A stretch of DNA of 64,000 bases from SZAS-103 sp038234715 (GCA_038234715.1 JBBQTD010000001.1:124001-188000), one strand, 5' to 3'. Positions 44,180 to 53,058 are shown, counted from the first letter of the stretch. Made by a program: numbers and translations. The notes: generated by a model not told the origin, from the letters alone.

Positions 44180-44327
44180 GGGACTCTCCGGGAAAGTGCA
44201 CGCAGGCTGCCCCGCTGATGGCCCGGCGCCCAGGGCCAAGGGTCCTGGGGTGGGCTGCGGTGACGAGTGGCGGATGTCGGGGACGAATTGCGGAACGGAT
44301 TTCGTCCCAGCGCCTTAGAATGCGTGG

Positions 44328-45275
44328 ATGTCAGTCCCGGCACCGACCCCTCGCCCCCCAGGTTCCGCCGAGCCGAAGCCGCTCGCGCCGGTCATTGCAT
44401 GGCCGGGGCCGATCGCGCCCGCCAGCCGCACCCTGCTGCAGCGTTACCAGCGCTGGAAACCGTGGGTCGAGCCGGGTTTTTGGATCGTGCTGTTTGCGAT
44501 CCAGTTCCTCGCGAACTCCGAGATCGCGATCATCGACGTGCGCCGCGGCCAGGCCGATTTTCCGATCTGGAAGCCGGTGACCTGGGAGCTGTCAAGCCAC
44601 CTCGTGGTGTTCGCTCTGATCCCGCTGGTGATCGCGTTCGAGCGGCGCTTCCCGCTGACGTTCGCCACGATCCGCCGGAACCTCATGTGGCATGTGCTCG
44701 GCACGGTGGTGTTCTGCCTGGTGCATGTCGCGGCGATGGTCGCCCTGCGCAAGCTCGCTTACGGCTGGATGGGGGACAGCTACAACTTCGGTTACTGGCC
44801 GCGCGAAATCGGCTATGAATACCTCAAGGACTGGCGCTCGTACGCCACGATCCTGCTGATCGTGAATGTCTATCGCCTGTTGCTGCTGCGCCTGCAGGGT
44901 GAAGCCCGCCTGCTCGACGCACCCGACGACGAAGCCCCTCCGATTGAGCCGGTCGAACGTCCCGACCGCTTCCTGGTACGCAAGCTGGGCAAGGAATTCC
45001 TGATCGCCGCGAACGACATCGAGTTCCTGCAGGCTTCCGGCAACTACGTGAACCTGCACGTGCGTGGACGCGACTATCCGCTGCGCGCAACCATGGCCGG
45101 GATTGAACCGCGCATGGACCCGGCCCGCTTCGTGCGTGTCCACCGCAGCTGGATGGTCAACCTGGACTGCATTGCCGAAATCGAACCGCTCGAAACCGGC
45201 GATGCCCGCCTGCAGCTGCGCGACGGCACCAGGGTCCCGTGCAGTCGGCGGTACCGGGCGGCGTTGAAGCGCTGA
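44328..45275 (+). CDS. Membrane-bound LytTR-type transcription regulator
   Basis: 315 residues. About four TM helices (WVEPGFWIVLFAIQFLANSE, LSSHLVVFALIPLVIAF, LMWHVLGTVVFCLVHVAAMVAL, YATILLIVNVYRLLLLRLQ) precede a linker rich in Asp, Glu and Pro. A C-terminal LytTR DNA-binding domain follows: FLVRKLGKEFLIAANDIEFLQASGNYVNLHVRGRDYPLRATMAGIEPRMDPARFVRVHRSWMVNLDCIAEIEPLETGDARLQLRDGTRVPCSRRYRAAL. It lacks a receiver domain, so the membrane part probably senses the signal. Divergent from an acyltransferase gene 148 bp away, its likely target. Confidence 0.9.
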   Translation: MSVPAPTPRPPGSAEPKPLAPVIAWPGPIAPASRTLLQRYQRWKPWVEPGFWIVLFAIQFLANSEIAIIDVRRGQADFPIWKPVTWELSSHLVVFALIPLVIAFERRFPLTFATIRRNLMWHVLGTVVFCLVHVAAMVALRKLAYGWMGDSYNFGYWPREIGYEYLKDWRSYATILLIVNVYRLLLLRLQGEARLLDAPDDEAPPIEPVERPDRFLVRKLGKEFLIAANDIEFLQASGNYVNLHVRGRDYPLRATMAGIEPRMDPARFVRVHRSWMVNLDCIAEIEPLETGDARLQLRDGTRVPCSRRYRAALKR

Positions 45276-45444
45276 TGGGCCGTCTGTTGAGTCCATCTCC
45301 CTGCAGGCGAGGGAGTTCCACCACAAAATGAACGATTCCTGGCGCGGGCGGTCTTGTTTGCCGCAGCGGCGCGATCGGATCGCTGGCACACTCCGCAGGT
45401 CGCTGCGATCCACCCCGTCCGAACCTCCAATCAACGGATCCTCC

Positions 45445-46125
45445 ATGCCCCGACGCATCGTTTTCAAGAGCAGCCGCCTTGCAGCCGTTTTGTTGACCCT
45501 GGTGTTCGCTGCAACCACGGTATCGGCAGCACCCGCGCCTGCGAAGGCCGCTCCGGCCGGCCCGGCTCCGAAGGAAGGCACCGACTACGCGTTGATCGAC
45601 ACGCCGGAACAGCCGCGCGGCGACAAGGTCGCATTGGTCGAGGTGTTTGGCTACGGCTGCCATTTCTGCGCAGCGCTGCAGCCGGATCTGTCGAAGTGGA
45701 AGAAGACCCTGCCCGCCGACGTGCAGTTCAGCTACCTGCCCGCGCCATTTGGCGGTCTTGCGGACCCGTTGATGCGCGCCTTCTACGCGGCGCAGGCGAT
45801 GGGGGTCGAGGAGAAAAGCCACGACAGCATCTTCAAGGCTATCTTCGACGAAAAGCGCATCACCAAGGCCGAAGACATTCCCGGCTTCTACAGCGCCTAC
45901 GGCATCAATCCCAAAACCTTCGCGTCCACGATGCAGAGCTTCGCGGTCAGCGCGAAAATCGCTGCCGCCAGCGACCAGGCGATGCGCTGGGGCATCGAGG
46001 GAACCCCGACGATCGTCGTGGACGGCAAGTACCGCGTGCTGGAACCCGCGGGAGGATCCCAGGCGATGTTCCACACCGTCGAATGGCTGGTTGCGAAGCA
46101 GCGCCCGCTGCACGCGAAGCACTGA
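45445..46125 (+). CDS. dsbA: Thiol:disulfide interchange protein DsbA
   Basis: 226 residues from ATG at 45445. The signal peptide MPRRIVFKSSRLAAVLLTLVFAATTVSA is followed by an Ala/Pro-rich linker. The thioredoxin fold begins EGTDYALIDTPEQPRGDKVALVEVFGYGCHFCA. The active site is C72-H-F-C75, a slight variant of the CPHC of E. coli DsbA. The helical insert contains the FGGLADPLMRAFYAAQAMG region, and the cis-proline loop is GTPTIVVDGKYRV. It introduces disulfides into periplasmic proteins. No dsbB is nearby. An upstream in-frame extension to 45328 has no signal character and is not used. Confidence 0.92.
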   Translation: MPRRIVFKSSRLAAVLLTLVFAATTVSAAPAPAKAAPAGPAPKEGTDYALIDTPEQPRGDKVALVEVFGYGCHFCAALQPDLSKWKKTLPADVQFSYLPAPFGGLADPLMRAFYAAQAMGVEEKSHDSIFKAIFDEKRITKAEDIPGFYSAYGINPKTFASTMQSFAVSAKIAAASDQAMRWGIEGTPTIVVDGKYRVLEPAGGSQAMFHTVEWLVAKQRPLHAKH

Positions 46126-46132
46126 CGCCCAG

Positions 46133-46148
46133 GGGACGGTCAAGTCCC
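46133..46148. terminator. Short hairpin between convergent genes
   Basis: GGGAC-ggtcaa-GTCCC lies 8 bp after the dsbA stop and touches the stop of the convergent gene at 46148. The stem is only 5 bp with no T-run, so it is a weak candidate. Confidence 0.3.
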
Positions 46149-46603
46149 TAGTGCATTCGCGTGAAGTATTCGCGCGGAGGTGCGCCGGCCGTAGCGACCC
46201 ACATGGTGTCCCTGCCGTCGAAGTTGTAGGTCTTCGTCGATGTCTTGCCCTTCTCGCTGATGGAGATCGACACCGCTTTCGCACTGGCTGATACCACCTT
46301 GTACGCGGACTCGACGTGCGAAGCGGGCATGTGGATCGGCGTGGTGTCGACGTTGAACGAGAATGCCGGAAGGTCGGCCTTCGCGTGGTCGCGGGTGAAT
46401 TCCAGGGACATGCGCCCGGTCGTTCCTTCGAGGAACTGCATGGTGTCGCTGTTGGTCTTCACGGTCTTGCGGAAATAATTCATCGTCAACGCACGATCGG
46501 AATGCCACTTCCCAACCAACGGCGTGATGGCGGGTGCGGCATGCGACAACGTGCACACCAGAAGGCCCAGCACCAACATGCAAACGGGGACATTGCTTTT
46601 CAT
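46148..46603 (-). CDS. Small exported protein of unknown function
   Basis: 151 residues from ATG at 46603. The signal peptide is MKSNVPVCMLVLGLLVCTLSHAAP. The mature part is ITPLVGKWHSDRALTMNYFRKTVKTNSDTMQFLEGTTGRMSLEFTRDHAKADLPAFSFNVDTTPIHMPASHVESAYKVVSASAKAVSISISEKGKTSTKTYNFDGRDTMWV. This is an L-x-GKWxSD start and beta-rich body as in small periplasmic lipocalin-like or DUF4488-type proteins. Family not certain. Convergent with dsbA. Confidence 0.72.
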   Translation of the reverse strand: MKSNVPVCMLVLGLLVCTLSHAAPAITPLVGKWHSDRALTMNYFRKTVKTNSDTMQFLEGTTGRMSLEFTRDHAKADLPAFSFNVDTTPIHMPASHVESAYKVVSASAKAVSISISEKGKTSTKTYNFDGRDTMWVATAGAPPREYFTRMH

Positions 46604-46724
46604 CGGACCACCGTGATGCCGCACTGCGCAGTCACGCATGGTCATCGCAGCGTGCGGTTCCGTCAAGGGCGCGTGCGCGGCGGCGCGAAGAAACACGCGC
46701 TCTCGAGACAGCCCGCGGAGTCGC

Positions 46725-46979
46725 TCAGGCCGTTGCGGCCCCGGGCTCGCCTGCCGCATCGGGCGCAATCAAGCCGCGCGATGCAAGCATGCGGTCCAGC
46801 CTTTCGCGAACGTGCGATGCGTGCTCGGTACCTGCGCCGGTTTCAATGACGACCGAATGCTGCGCGAACTCGATCCAGAAGTCCGCACCGTCTGCATCCG
46901 GATACTTGAGCATCAGCCTGGGAAGGTCTTCTTCGAGCTGATCCATCATTCCATCGAGGTCACTGAGGGTCTTCGCCAC
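46725..46979 (-). CDS. Small conserved hypothetical protein
   Basis: 84 residues from a GTG at 46979, with GAGG 6 bp upstream (CGAGGCCGACA). It reads VAKTLSDLDGMMDQLEEDLPRLMLKYPDADGADFWIEFAQHSVVIETGAGTEHASHVRERLDRMLASRGLIAPD, an acidic, helical, soluble protein. The FWIEFAQ...ASHVRERLDRMLASRGLI pattern resembles small Lysobacterales proteins of unknown function. No partner is obvious; it lies upstream of the gene at 46148 on the same strand. Confidence 0.6.
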   Translation of the reverse strand: MAKTLSDLDGMMDQLEEDLPRLMLKYPDADGADFWIEFAQHSVVIETGAGTEHASHVRERLDRMLASRGLIAPDAAGEPGAATA

Positions 46980-47876
46980 TGTCGGCCTCGCCGGTTGAAG
47001 TAGGTGGATTCCGCGGCAGCGTATCCGAGCGTCGCTGAACGCATGGCGATCATTGTCCAGGTCTGCACCGCCCATTCAGCAGACCGCCGCCGCGCATCAT
47101 CCGTCTCACCCCGAGCGCCGGGTTTGCCGGGTGGCCATGAAAAGGCACGGAACGGAAAAAAATTCATCGCATGGAAACGATTGCACCGCGGTTCGCGCTG
47201 CCCCGCCCGGTTTTGCTTGATCGCAGGCAGCCCGGACAGTTGGCACGAGTGTTGCAATCCGGTCAGTCAGCATTGAAACGTCGTCGCATAAGGTCGCAGG
47301 CCATGACATTCGAACAACGCCAACACGGCGACAAGTGGATCATGCCAGCGATCACACTGCGCATGCCCAGCGATCGCCAACGCCGGACGCAGGCGCAAGC
47401 GCGTCCCCGGAACATCGCCACATGACGGCATGGCGGCAACTTGCATTCGAGCGCCAGCACCCGCACGGATTCAACTCCGGCGAGGCAACCCCCGACACCG
47501 AAGAACAGGTCAGGATCGTGGGCTGCAACACGGTTGGGCCGCGCGCCAATGGTCGGGTTGGAGCTGCAACGCCTTAAGGCTACTTCAGGCGCTAGCTACT
47601 TCGGGTCTAGTTACTTCGGGCTCTAGTTACTTCGGCCCCGGTGGCTCCAGGCGCCAGTGATTCCAGGCGCCGGGCGCCGAACAGGTTTCGTTGCTGCGGT
47701 TTTTCGTACGCACGCTTCTTGCGCAACTTACCCCGGATCAGCGCATCAATCCACCAGGGACGGCGATTGGTGCCGTACGAAAAATCGGACCCAACACCGA
47801 TCATGGTGAGGAGGATTGATCGAGAACGAAGTTCGAGGCGATCCATCTCGAACCACTCGAACCACCCGCCGACGGG
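46980..47876. other. Intergenic region of about 0.9 kb
   Basis: Lies between two minus-strand genes. It holds two short plus-strand ORFs that overlap by 4 bp (47303-47425, starting MTFEQRQHGDKWIMP; 47422-47577, starting MTAWRQLAFERQHPHG). Neither has a clear family. After them comes the 15-16-bp repeat at 47576-47672. A minus-strand frame (47607-47846) passes through the repeat and is judged spurious. Confidence 0.45.
47576..47672. repeat. Degenerate 15-16-bp tandem repeat
   Basis: Six units of about 15-16 bp. The first four follow TAGTTACTTCGGG (variants GGCTACTTCAGG, TAGCTACTTCGGG). The last two change to TGGCTCCAGGCGCCAG and TGATTCCAGGCGCC. The units are not multiples of three and contain TAG, so this is not a coding repeat. 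It lies just after a short plus-strand ORF. Confidence 0.7.
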
Positions 47877-48713
47877 TCAGACTGCATCACGATCCTCCAG
47901 CGAAACCGCTCCCCCGCCACCAAATTCGTACGACGCCATCGCCACCTTCATCACATGGTCGACGAATACGCGACGGCCGATGTCGTTTCCTGCAGCGCCG
48001 GCGATCACCATCAGCGGAATCAGGTGGTCCTCCCTTGGATGCGCGAGGCGCGCAGCGGGCGCTGATTGCCAATGCACCAGCATCTCGTTGCGCACCTTCG
48101 CATCGGCCGTGATCGCGGTGTTGAGGAATTCCTCGAACGTCTGTGCGACCGCAGTGGATGCGTCCTGGCCGAAGCCGCGCATGTTGTGGTACGTCAACCC
48201 GCTGCCGACAATCAGCACGCCCTCGTCGCGCAGCGGCGCAAGCAGTGCGCCAACGCGGATGTGTTCGGCAGGGTCGTAGCTTGACTTCATCGACAGCAGC
48301 ACGATCGGCACGTCGGCATCCGGGTACATCAGGCTCAATGGCACGAACGTCCCGTGATCGAAACCGCGCTTGTCGTCGTTGGCAACCGGGATACCCGCAG
48401 CGCCCAGCAGTTCGACAACGCGCGCAGCGAGAGGGGGCGAACCCGGCGCGGGGTACTTGATGCGATAGGTGTGCTCGGGGAAGCCAGAGTAGTCGTATTC
48501 CATCGGCGGATTGACCGCAGTGGACACGGTGAACGCGCGTGCCTCCCAATGGCCAGTGATCACCAACACCGCCTTGGGCCTTGCCGGCAACAGCTGCGGC
48601 AGTTTCGCGAACTCCGCGGCGGTTTTCGCAAACTGCTGCTGCATCCCCTCCACCCACGGCCACGGCCCGCCGCCGTGCGAAAGGAAAAGGGTCGGGAATC
48701 TGCTCTTGGTCAT
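47877..48713 (-). CDS. Class III extradiol dioxygenase, DODA/YgiD type
   Basis: 278 residues. LigB-fold enzyme of the 4,5-DOPA-extradiol-dioxygenase family (E. coli YgiD). Metal-site and active-site histidines are present: SHGGG (H13), GHWE (H55), GFDHGTFVPL (H120) and HPREDHLIPL (H225, H230). The middle part reads FPEHTYRIKYPAPGSPPLAARVVELLGAAGIPV, as usual. The enzyme would open catechol-type rings with an Fe or Zn centre; the physiological substrate of bacterial members is mostly unknown. It stands alone, with no aromatic-degradation genes nearby. Confidence 0.92.
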   Translation of the reverse strand: MTKSRFPTLFLSHGGGPWPWVEGMQQQFAKTAAEFAKLPQLLPARPKAVLVITGHWEARAFTVSTAVNPPMEYDYSGFPEHTYRIKYPAPGSPPLAARVVELLGAAGIPVANDDKRGFDHGTFVPLSLMYPDADVPIVLLSMKSSYDPAEHIRVGALLAPLRDEGVLIVGSGLTYHNMRGFGQDASTAVAQTFEEFLNTAITADAKVRNEMLVHWQSAPAARLAHPREDHLIPLMVIAGAAGNDIGRRVFVDHVMKVAMASYEFGGGGAVSLEDRDAV

Positions 48714-49131
48714 GTCTTGGCCTGCGGCGAATGCCTGTTCGCATCATGCGGGCGAATTGCAGTGACTCAAGCACCTCCAGCAGCGTCGTCGCGACCAACT
48801 TTTTTCGTGCGTGAACGATTTGCGCTTATTCGCGAGGTCACTCCGGCCCGTTTTCGGAAACGGCTTACGACATCGAGTACCGTAGCTCGACCTCGACTTT
48901 CGGTCGTTCGTCGCAACCCGCTTTGCAACGCACTGTTGCCCTGCCAGAGTCGCGCACGTCCATCCCGTCGTTTATCGCAGACACCGGCGCGCGCCGGATT
49001 TGACTGCGCGTGAGTTGCCCGCGGGCAGTCTCGGCTCCGCTCTTTGACACAAGTTGCACCATTGCTGTGGCCGTCTCGAGCATCGTCCAGCAAATTTGCA
49101 AGTGAACCACCATCCGCATCCAGGAGCACCC
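48714..49131. other. Intergenic region, 418 bp
   Basis: Lies between the divergent dioxygenase and DUF4386 genes. Frames here are arginine/serine-rich without a plausible start. TTGACA occurs at about 49045 but no good -10 follows at the right spacing. No repeat or RNA is seen. Confidence 0.45.
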
Positions 49132-49815
49132 ATGACTCGCGCGACGAATGCAAGAATCGCCGGCTTCACGTTCCTCTTCTACATAGCGGTCGGCATGACC
49201 AGCATGTACCTGTTCGACCGGGCGACCAGCGCTGTAGGGACTGCGGCGACGCTCGCGCACATCGCCGAGCACTCGTCAGACTTGCGTATCAACATCTTGC
49301 TTGATCTGCTCCAATGCTTCTCGGCCATCGTGCTGGCCGTAGCGCTGTACGGAATCACGCGCGACGAGGACCACGAGCTCGCGATGCTGGGCCTGGCCTG
49401 TCGCGTCGGCGAGGGAGTAGTCGGTGCGATCGGCATCCCGAGGGAACTGGGGCTGCTGTGGATCGCGACGACCGGGCCCGGCGCCCCGGACGCCGTGTCA
49501 GCGCACGCGATTGGAACGTATTTGCTGATGCCGGCCCTGAACATACCCATCGGCGCGATCTTCTTCGCCGTGGGGAGCGCGATCTTCTCTTATCTCCTGC
49601 TGCGCGGACGGATGGTGCCGGTTCCACTCGCTTGGCTTGGCGTGCTCGCGTCGGTCTTGCTCGTGGTGTGCTTTCCGCTGCAGCTCGCCGGCTTCCTGAC
49701 AGGGCCGGTGACCGGGTACATGTGGATGCCGATGCTCGTATTCGAAATCGCACTCGCGCTGTGGCTGGTCATCAAGGGCGTCGCCGCGCCAGCACGGCAT
49801 GTGCAATCGGCATGA
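49132..49815 (+). CDS. DUF4386 family membrane protein
   Basis: 227 residues from ATG at 49132, with AGGAG 6 bp upstream. Six membrane helices: IAGFTFLFYIAVGMTSMYLF, INILLDLLQCFSAIVLAVALYGI, a middle amphipathic part with RVGEGVVGAIGIPRELGLLWIA, ALNIPIGAIFFAVGSAIFSYLLL, PLAWLGVLASVLLVVCFPLQLAGFL and MWMPMLVFEIALALWLVIKG. The CRVGEG motif and helix order fit DUF4386. Function unknown. The 152-bp MITE-like element follows about 80 bp after the stop. Confidence 0.85.
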   Translation: MTRATNARIAGFTFLFYIAVGMTSMYLFDRATSAVGTAATLAHIAEHSSDLRINILLDLLQCFSAIVLAVALYGITRDEDHELAMLGLACRVGEGVVGAIGIPRELGLLWIATTGPGAPDAVSAHAIGTYLLMPALNIPIGAIFFAVGSAIFSYLLLRGRMVPVPLAWLGVLASVLLVVCFPLQLAGFLTGPVTGYMWMPMLVFEIALALWLVIKGVAAPARHVQSA

Positions 49816-49895
49816 TGTTGCTGCGCCGAGGTCGGCCTCGCCGTGCAACTGGATCTGCCACCAGAGGATCTGGCGAGGCGCTGCGCAAGGCCTAG

Positions 49896-50047
49896 GGAAC
49901 CTCTGAACAAGTTCAGAGCATCCTGCGGTGCATCGATGCACCGCCGCGAACAACGACGCAAGTCTTTGATTCGCGAGCACCGAGTCCGGACCTGCGCCGA
50001 ACTCGGTGTGTCTGAACAAGTCCAGGACGGACTTGCTCAGACCTTCC
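49896..50047. mobile_element. MITE-like element with imperfect terminal inverted repeats
   Basis: About 152 bp. The left end GGAACCTCTGAACAAGTTC and right end GGACTTGCTCAGACCTTCC are inverted repeats matching at 15 of 19 positions. Inside are further perfect palindromes: CTCTGAAC-AA-GTTCAGAG (49901-49918), GCGGTGCATC-GATGCACCGC (49925-49944) and CACCGAGT...ACTCGGTG (49978-50008). The end itself forms TCTGAACAAGTCC...GGACTTGCTCAGA (50011-50041, one mismatch). There is no gene inside. Its left 24 bp recur inverted at 39000-39023. The rest of the 388-bp gap (to 50203) holds no gene I can support. Confidence 0.65.
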
Positions 50048-50203
50048 ATAGGGCTCCGCCCCGGGATTTCGCTGGTTCTGCCAAGCAGCCTGTCACTTCC
50101 GATCGTCGATGAGCCACCCGATGGCGTGGTTCGTCGGATGGCGCTTTCCGCGGTGATTCAACGTTGACGATACTGCGCGCCGACCCACCCGGAGCCGGCA
50201 GCG

Positions 50204-51100
50204 ATGACTCATCCACTCGACGTGACGACCCAAATCGCCGCCACCTGTCCCACAGGCGATTCAATGGTCGGCTGGCAACCCAAGGCTCGCGTTTCCAACC
50301 CAGGCGCATTGGCCCATCGGGCCGGCCGTGCGTTGAACGCTGCAGCGACTTCGTGGTTTGTCGTGACCGTGCTCGGCCAGCTGATGTTCACAGTGTTCAT
50401 CGTCGGCTTTTACGGACGCGCCGCACAGCGCGGCCAGTTCGAGGCGTGGAACAAGGTGCTCCCGCACGGCTGGGTTTCGGGCGACACCTGGGGCAACCTG
50501 GTGCTGTCCCTGCACCTGTCCTTTGCGGCCCTCATCACTCTGGGCGGCGCGCTGCAGCTGATCTCGGGCGTGCGCCGACTCTTTCCCACATTCCATCGAT
50601 GGAATGGTCGGGTATACCTGGTGTCGTGCCTGGTCATGAGCGTGGGCGGCCTGACCATGGTGTGGACGCATGGCACGGTTGGGGACTTGTCCCAGCACAT
50701 CGCGATCAGCATCAACGCGCTGTTGATCATGCTCTGCGCCAGCATGGCACTGCGGCACGCGCTTGGGCGGCGTTTCGACATGCATCGCCGCTGGGCGCTG
50801 CGCCTGTTCCTGGTCGTGAGCGGGGTCTGGTTCTTCCGAATCGGCCTGATGTTCTGGATCGTGGTAAACCAAGGTCCCACGGGCTTCGATCCGCACACGT
50901 TCACGGGACCGTTCCTCACATTCCTCTCGTTCGCCCAGTACCTGCTGCCATTGACCATGCTCCAGCTCCATTTTTTTGTGCAAGATCGCGCGGGCACCGT
51001 CGGCCGCATCGCCCTGACCACGGGGCTGGCGGCTGCGACGCTGATGATGGCGGCTGGTATCGTCGCGGCGACACGCATCATGTGGCTACCGCATCTTTAA
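50204..51100 (+). CDS. DUF2306 family membrane protein
   Basis: 298 residues. After about 45 soluble residues come seven or so TM helices: SWFVVTVLGQLMFTVFIVGFY, LVLSLHLSFAALITLGGALQLI, GRVYLVSCLVMSVGGLTMVW, HIAISINALLIMLCASMALRHAL, RRWALRLFLVVSGVWFFRIGLMFW, FLTFLSFAQYLLPLTMLQL and GLAAATLMMAAGIVAATRI. The HRWNGRVYL and MHRRWALRLFL motifs, with histidines at helix starts, are characteristic of DUF2306. Function unknown; the paired HR motifs could hold haem. It lies upstream of the transglutaminase-like gene. Confidence 0.85.
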   Translation: MTHPLDVTTQIAATCPTGDSMVGWQPKARVSNPGALAHRAGRALNAAATSWFVVTVLGQLMFTVFIVGFYGRAAQRGQFEAWNKVLPHGWVSGDTWGNLVLSLHLSFAALITLGGALQLISGVRRLFPTFHRWNGRVYLVSCLVMSVGGLTMVWTHGTVGDLSQHIAISINALLIMLCASMALRHALGRRFDMHRRWALRLFLVVSGVWFFRIGLMFWIVVNQGPTGFDPHTFTGPFLTFLSFAQYLLPLTMLQLHFFVQDRAGTVGRIALTTGLAAATLMMAAGIVAATRIMWLPHL

Positions 51101-51372
51101 GCGACGATGCGCAAGCAGCCGGCAGAGTCCCTGCTTGGCCTGGATTGGCGCCGCCGACGTCGAGAGCCAAATGCCATGACTGCCGAAATGGGGCTACCCA
51201 CCACGTCCAATTCCAAACGTCACAGCTACCGTTATCCATGCGCATCGCCGCAGCAGGACCGGGGTATCCACTTCGAAGTGGGGCCGTGCCGTTCGACACA
51301 CTGCGTCAGGCAGGCACAGGCATATACTCGAATCGATCCGTCCCGCAACCTGTCGAAGCGGAGGCAATGCGG

Positions 51373-52446
51373 ATGCTCAGCTGGGTGTTCGCCGCGGTGT
51401 TGTCGATCGCTCCGCCTGCGAAGGAGATCGATCAACCGATCGCGCCGCCAGCGCAGGTCATGGCGCTGCCAGCGGATTTGCGCGCCCGTCTGCAAGACGA
51501 TGTGCTCAGCGATTCCCCATCGCAACGCAAGCGACTCAATCGCCTGCTGCACCTGGTGTTCGACAAGGATGGGCTGGGCCTGGTCTACCAGGACGACGCA
51601 ACCGAATCGGTGTCGCAGATCTACGCCACGCGCACCGCCAACTGCCTCTCCTTCACGCTGATGTTTATCGCACTCGCGCGCGAAGCCGGGCTGGAAGCGT
51701 ATCCGCAGGAAATTCCCGAGACCCTGGCCTGGCACCAGAACAACGGCGTGTTCTATCGCGTGGACCATATCAACACCATCGTGCATATCGGCGGCATCGA
51801 CTACCTGGTGGATATCGCGCGCGATTCTGTGGTTGCGCTACGGGCTCCCGAACGCGTCACCGACGAGCGCCTGCTCGCGCACTACTACAACAACCTCGCG
51901 ATGCACGACCTCGAACAAGGCCGCATCGCACCCGCGATGGAGACCATGGCCACTGCACTGAAACTCGATCCACGCAATTCCACCAACTGGAGCAACGCCG
52001 GCGTGCTCTATCTGCGCAATGGCGATGCGGCCGCCGCCGGCCAGGCCTACACCAAGGCCTTGGTCTTCAACCCTGCGAACACCAGCGCGCTTGCCAACAT
52101 GGCCAACCTTGCGCACATCAATGGCGAGCACGAGCGCGAAACCGAATTGCGCAAGCGGCTGGAACGCCAGCAACAAACCGATCCGTTCTTCCACTTCATC
52201 CAGGCTGAAGGCTATGTCCATTCGGGCGACTACGCGCAAGCCATCGAACACTACCAGCGCGCCATCCGCCTGCACGGCGAAGAACCCCGCTTCTACGCTG
52301 CCCTCGCCCACGCGTACGTTCTTTCAGGCGACACCAGGCAAGCAATCAAGGCACTCACGCGCGCCGAATGGTTCAGCACCGACAGCGCGCGCGCGGAAAT
52401 CGAGACGCAGCTTGCTGCGTTGCGCAATCGCGGAGGGACTCTCTAG
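51373..52446 (+). CDS. Exported transglutaminase-like protein with TPR repeats
   Basis: 357 residues from the ATG at 51373, chosen because GGAGG lies 8 bp upstream; another ATG at 51367 is only 2 bp from that site. The signal-like N-terminus is MLSWVFAAVLSIAPPAKE. The transglutaminase-like part (about 60-150) has C91 in TRTANCLSFTLMFIALAREAGLEAYPQEI, a histidine in DHINTIVHIGG (H132 or H138) and D147 in DYLVDIARD. Several TPRs follow, from NNLAMHDLEQGRIAPAMETMATALKLDPRNSTNWSNAGVLYLRNG to the end. It is probably a periplasmic protease or amidase-type factor, or an inactive scaffold. Confidence 0.82.
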   Translation: MLSWVFAAVLSIAPPAKEIDQPIAPPAQVMALPADLRARLQDDVLSDSPSQRKRLNRLLHLVFDKDGLGLVYQDDATESVSQIYATRTANCLSFTLMFIALAREAGLEAYPQEIPETLAWHQNNGVFYRVDHINTIVHIGGIDYLVDIARDSVVALRAPERVTDERLLAHYYNNLAMHDLEQGRIAPAMETMATALKLDPRNSTNWSNAGVLYLRNGDAAAAGQAYTKALVFNPANTSALANMANLAHINGEHERETELRKRLERQQQTDPFFHFIQAEGYVHSGDYAQAIEHYQRAIRLHGEEPRFYAALAHAYVLSGDTRQAIKALTRAEWFSTDSARAEIETQLAALRNRGGTL

Positions 52447-52550
52447 CGGTAGCATCGTGTGACCATGCTCCATCGGAATGATCGCTGCGCCAAACTTGAG
52501 ATGTCGCGGCCGCATCCGCCTGACTCCAGCTCCAACCGCGGAAGGACACC

Positions 52551-52940
52551 ATGAAGCGCACGTGGACGATTATCGGCGTCGCTGACGTACCAGCGAGTTT
52601 CAAGTGGTACCAGTCGCTGCTTGGCCTGCCTGCGACGACTCCAGGCCATTCCTACTTTGGGCAGATCCTCGACTCGGATGGAACGGTCCTGCTGTGCCTG
52701 CACGCATGGGGCGCCCACCAACACCCCTCCCTGATGAGTCCCGATCACGCGACGCCCGGCAACGGCCTCCTGTTGTTCATCCGCGTTGATGATTTCAACA
52801 CGGCGTTGCAAGGCGCACGCGCTCTGGCGACCCCGCTCGAAGAGGAGCCCAACATGAACCCGAACACCGAAACCATGGAGTTCTCGCTCCGGGATCCGGA
52901 CGGGTACTACGTCACGATCAGTGCGCTGAGCGCGACCTGA
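52551..52940 (+). CDS. VOC family protein (glyoxalase/bleomycin-resistance type)
   Basis: 129 residues. The VOC module reads TWTIIGVADVPASFKWYQSLLGLPATTPGHSYFGQILDSDGTVLLCLHAWG, then NGLLLFIRVDDFNTALQGARALATPLEEEPNMNPNTETMEFSLRDPDGYYVTISALS. The C-terminal EFSLRDPDGYYVTI strand is typical. It is small and single-module, so likely a dimer. AGGACACC precedes the start. Third VOC gene of the window; no hint of substrate. Confidence 0.88.
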   Translation: MKRTWTIIGVADVPASFKWYQSLLGLPATTPGHSYFGQILDSDGTVLLCLHAWGAHQHPSLMSPDHATPGNGLLLFIRVDDFNTALQGARALATPLEEEPNMNPNTETMEFSLRDPDGYYVTISALSAT

Positions 52941-53058
52941 CACTGCGCTCAAGCGGAACCGCCGGCGGACGCTTCCGGTGCAATCAGATGGGCAGCCCAC
53001 AGCTTGCTTTCCGTCGCAACAGCGGCGATCCGGCACCAGGCAGACCTGCTATCCGGCG

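Noticed and set aside
47607..47846. Small minus-strand ORF with a KKRAYEKPQQR segment resembling ribosomal protein bS21
   Set aside because: Only about ten residues look similar, the rest does not fit bS21, and the frame runs through the 15-16-bp repeat.
50164..51372. Plus-strand frame reading through the DUF2306 gene into the transglutaminase-like gene
   Set aside because: The first 400 codons are out of frame with DUF2306, which has clear TM helices; the true start of the second gene is at 51373.
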